Below are positions 63,234 through 64,000 of a stretch of DNA of 64,000 nucleotides, in pieces (positions within the stretch are counted from its first letter, which is position 1; each line of letters opens with the position of its first letter). Under the pieces are notes generated by a model that was not told where the DNA came from, made no database searches, and worked only from the letters and a program-made list of their open reading frames with translations. Source of the DNA: Rhodosorus marinus. Taxonomy: Eukaryota > Rhodophyta > Stylonematophyceae > Stylonematales > Stylonemataceae. Made by a program: the position numbers and the translations under genes. The DNA lies in the NCBI GenBank assembly GCA_029953675.1, contig JAMWBK010000002.1:930001-994000 (forward strand), in the 5' to 3' direction.

Positions 63234-64000
63234 CTTGTATAATTTGCTGAATGCGGTTAAAACTTGTCCCCCATAGCGTCAGATGGTTTCAATGCATCTG
63301 TCTCTCGCTGAGGTATGAATAACTTGGTGATGGAGTTCCAGGAATCTGACATGTAAAATTAGGACTCTGAGCTTGGTTCGTGGTGGATCAAGCTCTGGAT
63401 GGATTGTTCAAATGGATAATAAACTGAGTCGCTTTTGAGACTACATAGTTTCCAGTTTTCTATGGGTTCTGGTTGAGCTTCTGGAGGCACACTCCACAAC
63501 TGCGCAAAGGACCGAGGAGTATAAAATTGGCAGCGTGTAACAACCAGCACCAACAAGCTGCTGGCACCCTCCTACAGCGGCGCTGTAGAGGCACAAGTCA
63601 TCGCAGAAAGATGACGTATTCACGACTTCCTCAGTAGACCCACGCTTATCAGTTCAGAAAAGAATAACCGGAGGAGAAACCTGGTTTTATTCTCGGGACT
63701 GCTTTGGGAAGAAAGCCCAGCAAATCCCAATCTTCCGTATCGATGCATTTCCTCTTACCTCCATGGTCAAAGTCAAGCTAATGGAACGCCAAGCAATCCA
63801 ATCCGTGCAACACTAGATAGCGACCATTGCCCAAACCCCAAACCACACAGCCCGCTGGCAAAGAAACATCGGAAAAACAAAATACGGACAGGAGCCAAAT
63901 CTCCCCCAAAACATTGTCCACGTGTCCCTTAAATACAAAATTATTTAAAACAATAAGCCCCACATATATTATTAATCGAGAAAATATTTTATTACGGACG
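63234..64000. other. Intergenic region to the end of the window
   Basis: No gene is seen. The tract from 63850 on is AT-rich. Confidence 0.5.

Overview
This is eukaryotic nuclear DNA. At least six genes carry short GT-AG spliceosomal introns of about 45 to 155 bases that can be placed from protein homology, and the housekeeping genes are cytosolic eukaryotic proteins: the eIF2B alpha subunit, a farnesylated class I DnaJ, and S-formylglutathione hydrolase. The mix of gene types (Ig-decorated sugar dehydrogenase, astacin with EGF and C2 domains, a dioxygenase family, RLE-type non-LTR retrotransposons) suggests a protist or alga. I cannot name the lineage from the sequence.

Layout. 0-3.6 kb: decayed retrotransposon pieces and an internally deleted copy of a dioxygenase gene. 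4.7-9.4 kb: two five-exon 2-oxoglutarate/Fe(II) dioxygenase-like genes on the minus strand. 11.9-15.7 kb: a 1249-residue secreted multidomain glucose/sorbosone-dehydrogenase-like protein. 16-46.6 kb: a dense retrotransposon graveyard, in which I separate at least four families (labelled A to D here; a further decayed C-like one is called E). All are non-LTR elements with a PD-(D/E)XK type endonuclease at the C-terminus. They are nested, tandem and mutually recombined. Single-copy islands inside it hold a pair of small secreted cysteine-rich proteins (about 26 and 29.4 kb) separated by a palindromic repeat block, and an astacin-EGF-C2 metalloprotease (36.9-38.5 kb). 47.6-50.5 kb: two more dioxygenase paralogues, one intronless. 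51.4-55.2 kb: a Ty3/gypsy-like LTR element with intact ends and a 5-bp target duplication but an internally rearranged gag/pol. 55.8-63.2 kb: a gene-normal stretch with S-formylglutathione hydrolase, eIF2B alpha and DnaJ.

The genes do not form an evident pathway. The recurring theme is local duplication: five dioxygenase copies or fragments, two secreted cysteine-rich proteins and several tandem or converted retrotransposon copies. In all three readable families (A, C, E) the retrotransposon reverse transcriptases have His in the second position of the catalytic box (x-His-Asp-Asp). Family A ends in AATAAATGA and inserts with an 11-bp target duplication. Family C ends in a hairpin followed by a variable tandem tail built on AGTAAAGACC. 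Coordinates of decayed elements are approximate; exon limits of the intron-containing genes were checked for reading frame.
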